Shown: positions 24,429 through 25,944 of the stretch, piece after piece
Layout: every line of letters begins with the position of its first letter
Numbering within the stretch: position 1 is the first letter of the stretch
Assembly: GCA_018985225.1 (NCBI GenBank)
Contig: JADGIF010000054.1
Coordinates: 1 to 25,944, forward strand
Origin: Amoeboradix gromovi
Taxonomy: Eukaryota > Sanchytriomycota > Sanchytriomycetes > Sanchytriales > Sanchytriaceae
Length of the DNA: 25,944 bases
Reading direction: 5' to 3'
Translations under genes and position numbers: made by a program
The notes under the pieces: model-generated
The model's database searches: none
What the model was told of the DNA's origin: nothing
The model's input: only the letters and a program-made list of their open reading frames with translations

Positions 24429-25794
24429 TTATTTTACCTCTCCCATTAATTCCTTAAGTTCGTCTTTCAGCGATGAATTCATCGATTCTTCTTCGCTGGA
24501 TCGTATGGGTAAATCCAAATTTGATTTTGACAATTGATTTGGATTGCTAATAACTATATGTGGCTTTTCTTTATGAATGTAGGCTAAAGTCTTGTTTAAT
24601 TCATCTAAAGGTATACCAACTGGTGATTTACTGATGCAGTGCTTGGATAGTATAATCATCACATCTTTCGCTTTAAAACTAGCACTTAGCCCCCAGCACT
24701 GCAGCAACCGATCACTGTTCCACTCTTTGGACTCGTTGTTTTTGCAATTTGAACGTATATACTGCCATACTAGTTTCAATGTCTGTCCTATATTAGTTGC
24801 AAAAACCTTGAGGCATAAATTTAAAGTTAGTTAATAATTCTGTGGTTTCGTCCCACTCATGAAGGGTTCTTTTGTTAGACTTTTCGCGACGCTTTCTTTT
24901 CATCCTTATGGGAATTTCTTTTCTAACAAGAGATAGCGGAAATAAATGATTTTTTCGGTGTTCCATAAGTTGAGCTATATTGTACATTTGCTGCATCGGT
25001 AACTTTTTAATATCAAACTTGATTAGCATCTTACTAAGCTGTACAGCTATACTGTTAATAGGCAATGGAATTGGGAATACCGCAAATAATGTTGAAAAAC
25101 TCTCATTTGGGTGTAAAATACCATTTCTAACGAGTCTCTTGCTGTATGCATAGTCGATTACCATATCTACTGCAGTTTTTATGGTGCAATATGGTATCCC
25201 TAAGAAGTCTTCCAGTATCTGATTGCATTTTAGCAATCCAGAATGTTCATTTTTTAATAGCTCTTCGTATTCTTTTGTTAAATCACAGTATTTCAGGTAT
25301 TTTTCCGTCTTTTCCCATTCGCATTCTGGTACATCATCCACTAATACTTGCGTACTTAAATTTGAATAAGACTCCTGGGTTGGGTTCACTTTGACCTTGT
25401 TTTCTCCAAATATGGCTCTTAATGCATTGTCCACGATGCAAAACTTACCATCAGTTAATCCCCTTTCTATGCAGTATTTCCAGATAAGCTTCGAAATTAA
25501 AGAATTTGGCATGTATTGGTATCCAATAACCTTTTGCAGTGCAGGCTCGCATTTTCTAACTGTCTTGCAATTGCACCATTTCTGACTGCGTTTCTTGCTG
25601 ATACTGATGTATATATCAATTACTAAATATTGAAATACTGCAATGTCATTACAGTAATTAATGTTCAGCGATCTATCCACTAAATCCACCAAGGTTCTGG
25701 GAGTTAATAATTTACCTTGTGGGCTCTCTAACAATTTCTTTAAATATTCGACAACAGTATGGGGAAAAGGAATTGACATATGAAGCGACGTCAT
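24429..25794 (-). CDS. SWIB/MDM2-domain protein, two exons
   Basis: Exon 1 is 25794-24807 and exon 2 is 24787-24429, 448 residues. A SWIB-type fold covers about residues 82-132: CEPALQKVIGYQYM, SLISKLIWKYCIERGL and FCIVDNALRAIFG match the family pattern V-x-K-x-I-W-x-Y, a two-strand turn, and D-x-x-L-x-x-I-F-G. SWIB domains occur in chromatin remodellers (Snf12/SMARCD, Rsc6), Uaf30/Tri1 and eIF2D. A basic stretch (MKRKRREKSNKR) just before the intron could be a nuclear signal. After the splice, QTLKLVWQYIRSN looks like a second, partial SWIB helix. No SUI1 or PUA domain is seen, which argues against eIF2D. The first frame ends prematurely at 24793 unless the 19-nt intron is removed. Subfamily uncertain. 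The frame extends to a GTG at 25797; ATG 25794 is used. Confidence 0.7.
24788..24806 (-). other. 19-nt spliceosomal intron in the SWIB gene
   Basis: In gene sense the sequence is GTTTTTGCAACTAATATAG: GT at the start, AG at the end, ACTAAT four bases before the end, just as in the USP intron. Splicing joins MPQG to QTLKLVWQYIRSN in one frame and bypasses the in-frame TAA that overlaps the branch-point-like motif. Confidence 0.72.
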
Positions 25795-25812
25795 CACTTA
25801 ATAAAAACACTC

Positions 25813-25847
25813 GGGACATCAAACATAAAAACTGGACTAACTTTCTG
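25813..25847 (-). repeat. Repeat A, copy 2, upstream of the SWIB gene
   Basis: A 35-bp core matching 13545-13578, beginning GGGACATCAAACATAAAA and ending CTGGACTAACTTTCTG on the plus strand, with weaker similarity on to about 25880. It lies 19 bp upstream of the SWIB gene ATG, in the same orientation relative to its gene as copy 1. Confidence 0.6.
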
Positions 25848-25933
25848 TAACAACGTGGAACATTATATCAGCTTTATTAATTTTATGGATTTAAGAGGCG
25901 AGTGGACATTCAGCTAGTTGCGGAGTTGACGAG

Positions 25934-25941
25934 TATAAAAG
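25934..25941 (+). promoter_or_regulatory. TATA box of a gene beyond the right edge
   Basis: TATAAAAG on the plus strand 4 bp from the window end, in the spacer divergent from the SWIB gene. It probably serves a rightward gene outside the window. Confidence 0.3.
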
Positions 25942-25944
25942 GAA

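Noticed and set aside
24780-24810. Two separate minus-strand genes at 24429-24779 and 24793-25797
   Set aside because: The right frame would start at a non-ATG codon only 13 bp after the left stop, and a 19-nt intron joins them into one coherent protein.
1-25944. tRNA genes, rRNA or CRISPR arrays
   Set aside because: No matching internal promoter boxes with cloverleaf arms and no regularly spaced identical repeats were found by reading; a covariance-model scan was not possible here.

Overview
The window reads as nuclear DNA of a small, compact-genome eukaryotic microbe. The genes are typically eukaryotic: an ER-type RING ligase, Vps34, topoisomerase III with a GRF finger, a type I arginine methyltransferase, the nucleolar factor Utp7, a FYVE protein and an ML/NPC2 lipid-binding protein. 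The DNA is AT-rich, the standard genetic code is used (TAA, TGA and TAG all end genes), and spacers are very short. The mix of de novo vitamin B6 synthesis (SNO/PdxT), a fungal-style ML protein and Fanzor/TnpB remnants would fit the fungal side of the opisthokonts (a chytrid, aphelid or rozellid relative), but this is inference and no marker here settles it. No tRNA, rRNA or CRISPR array was recognised.

Layout. 1-228: end of an unidentified reading frame cut by the window edge. 468-6394: RNF5/RNF185-like ligase (+), 5-oxoprolinase (+), uroporphyrinogen-III synthase (-), a 101-residue orphan (+) and SNO/PdxT (-). 6752-8628: USP-type deubiquitinase (+) with a 20-nt intron. 8647-12495: very large cysteine-rich secreted or surface protein (-). 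13037-13510: 157-residue orphan (-). About 13.5-14.25 kb: spacer with two repeat families. 14352-16850: arginine methyltransferase (+) converging on Utp7 (-). 16851-17384: spacer with a second copy of one repeat. 17385-18543: FYVE protein (-) diverging from ML/NPC2 protein (+). 18591-19157: two Fanzor/TnpB remnants. 19447-21696: Vps34 (+) converging on topoisomerase III (-, to 23994). 24009-24302: third Fanzor/TnpB remnant, filling the topoisomerase promoter side. 24429-25794: SWIB-domain protein (-) with a 19-nt intron.

The genes are mostly unrelated housekeeping functions: glutathione cycle, heme, vitamin B6, ubiquitin, ribosome assembly, endosomal lipid signalling and DNA topology. Vps34 (which makes PI3P) and the FYVE protein (a predicted PI3P reader) lie about 1.5 kb apart and may act in one endosomal pathway, but nothing shows that the proximity matters.

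Points most worth a second look: (1) two introns of 20 and 19 nt whose branch-point-like ACTAAT runs directly into the 3' splice site; (2) three degenerate Fanzor/TnpB copies sharing a non-coding tail that resembles the guide-RNA end of such elements; (3) a 12-bp palindrome AATAAATTTATT in all three of the shortest convergent gene junctions, overlapping a stop codon each time; (4) divergent genes whose start codons overlap in CATG; (5) two unclassified repeat families. Several reading frames can be extended upstream through TTG or GTG codons; ATG starts were chosen here, and family N-termini support the choice where they are known.
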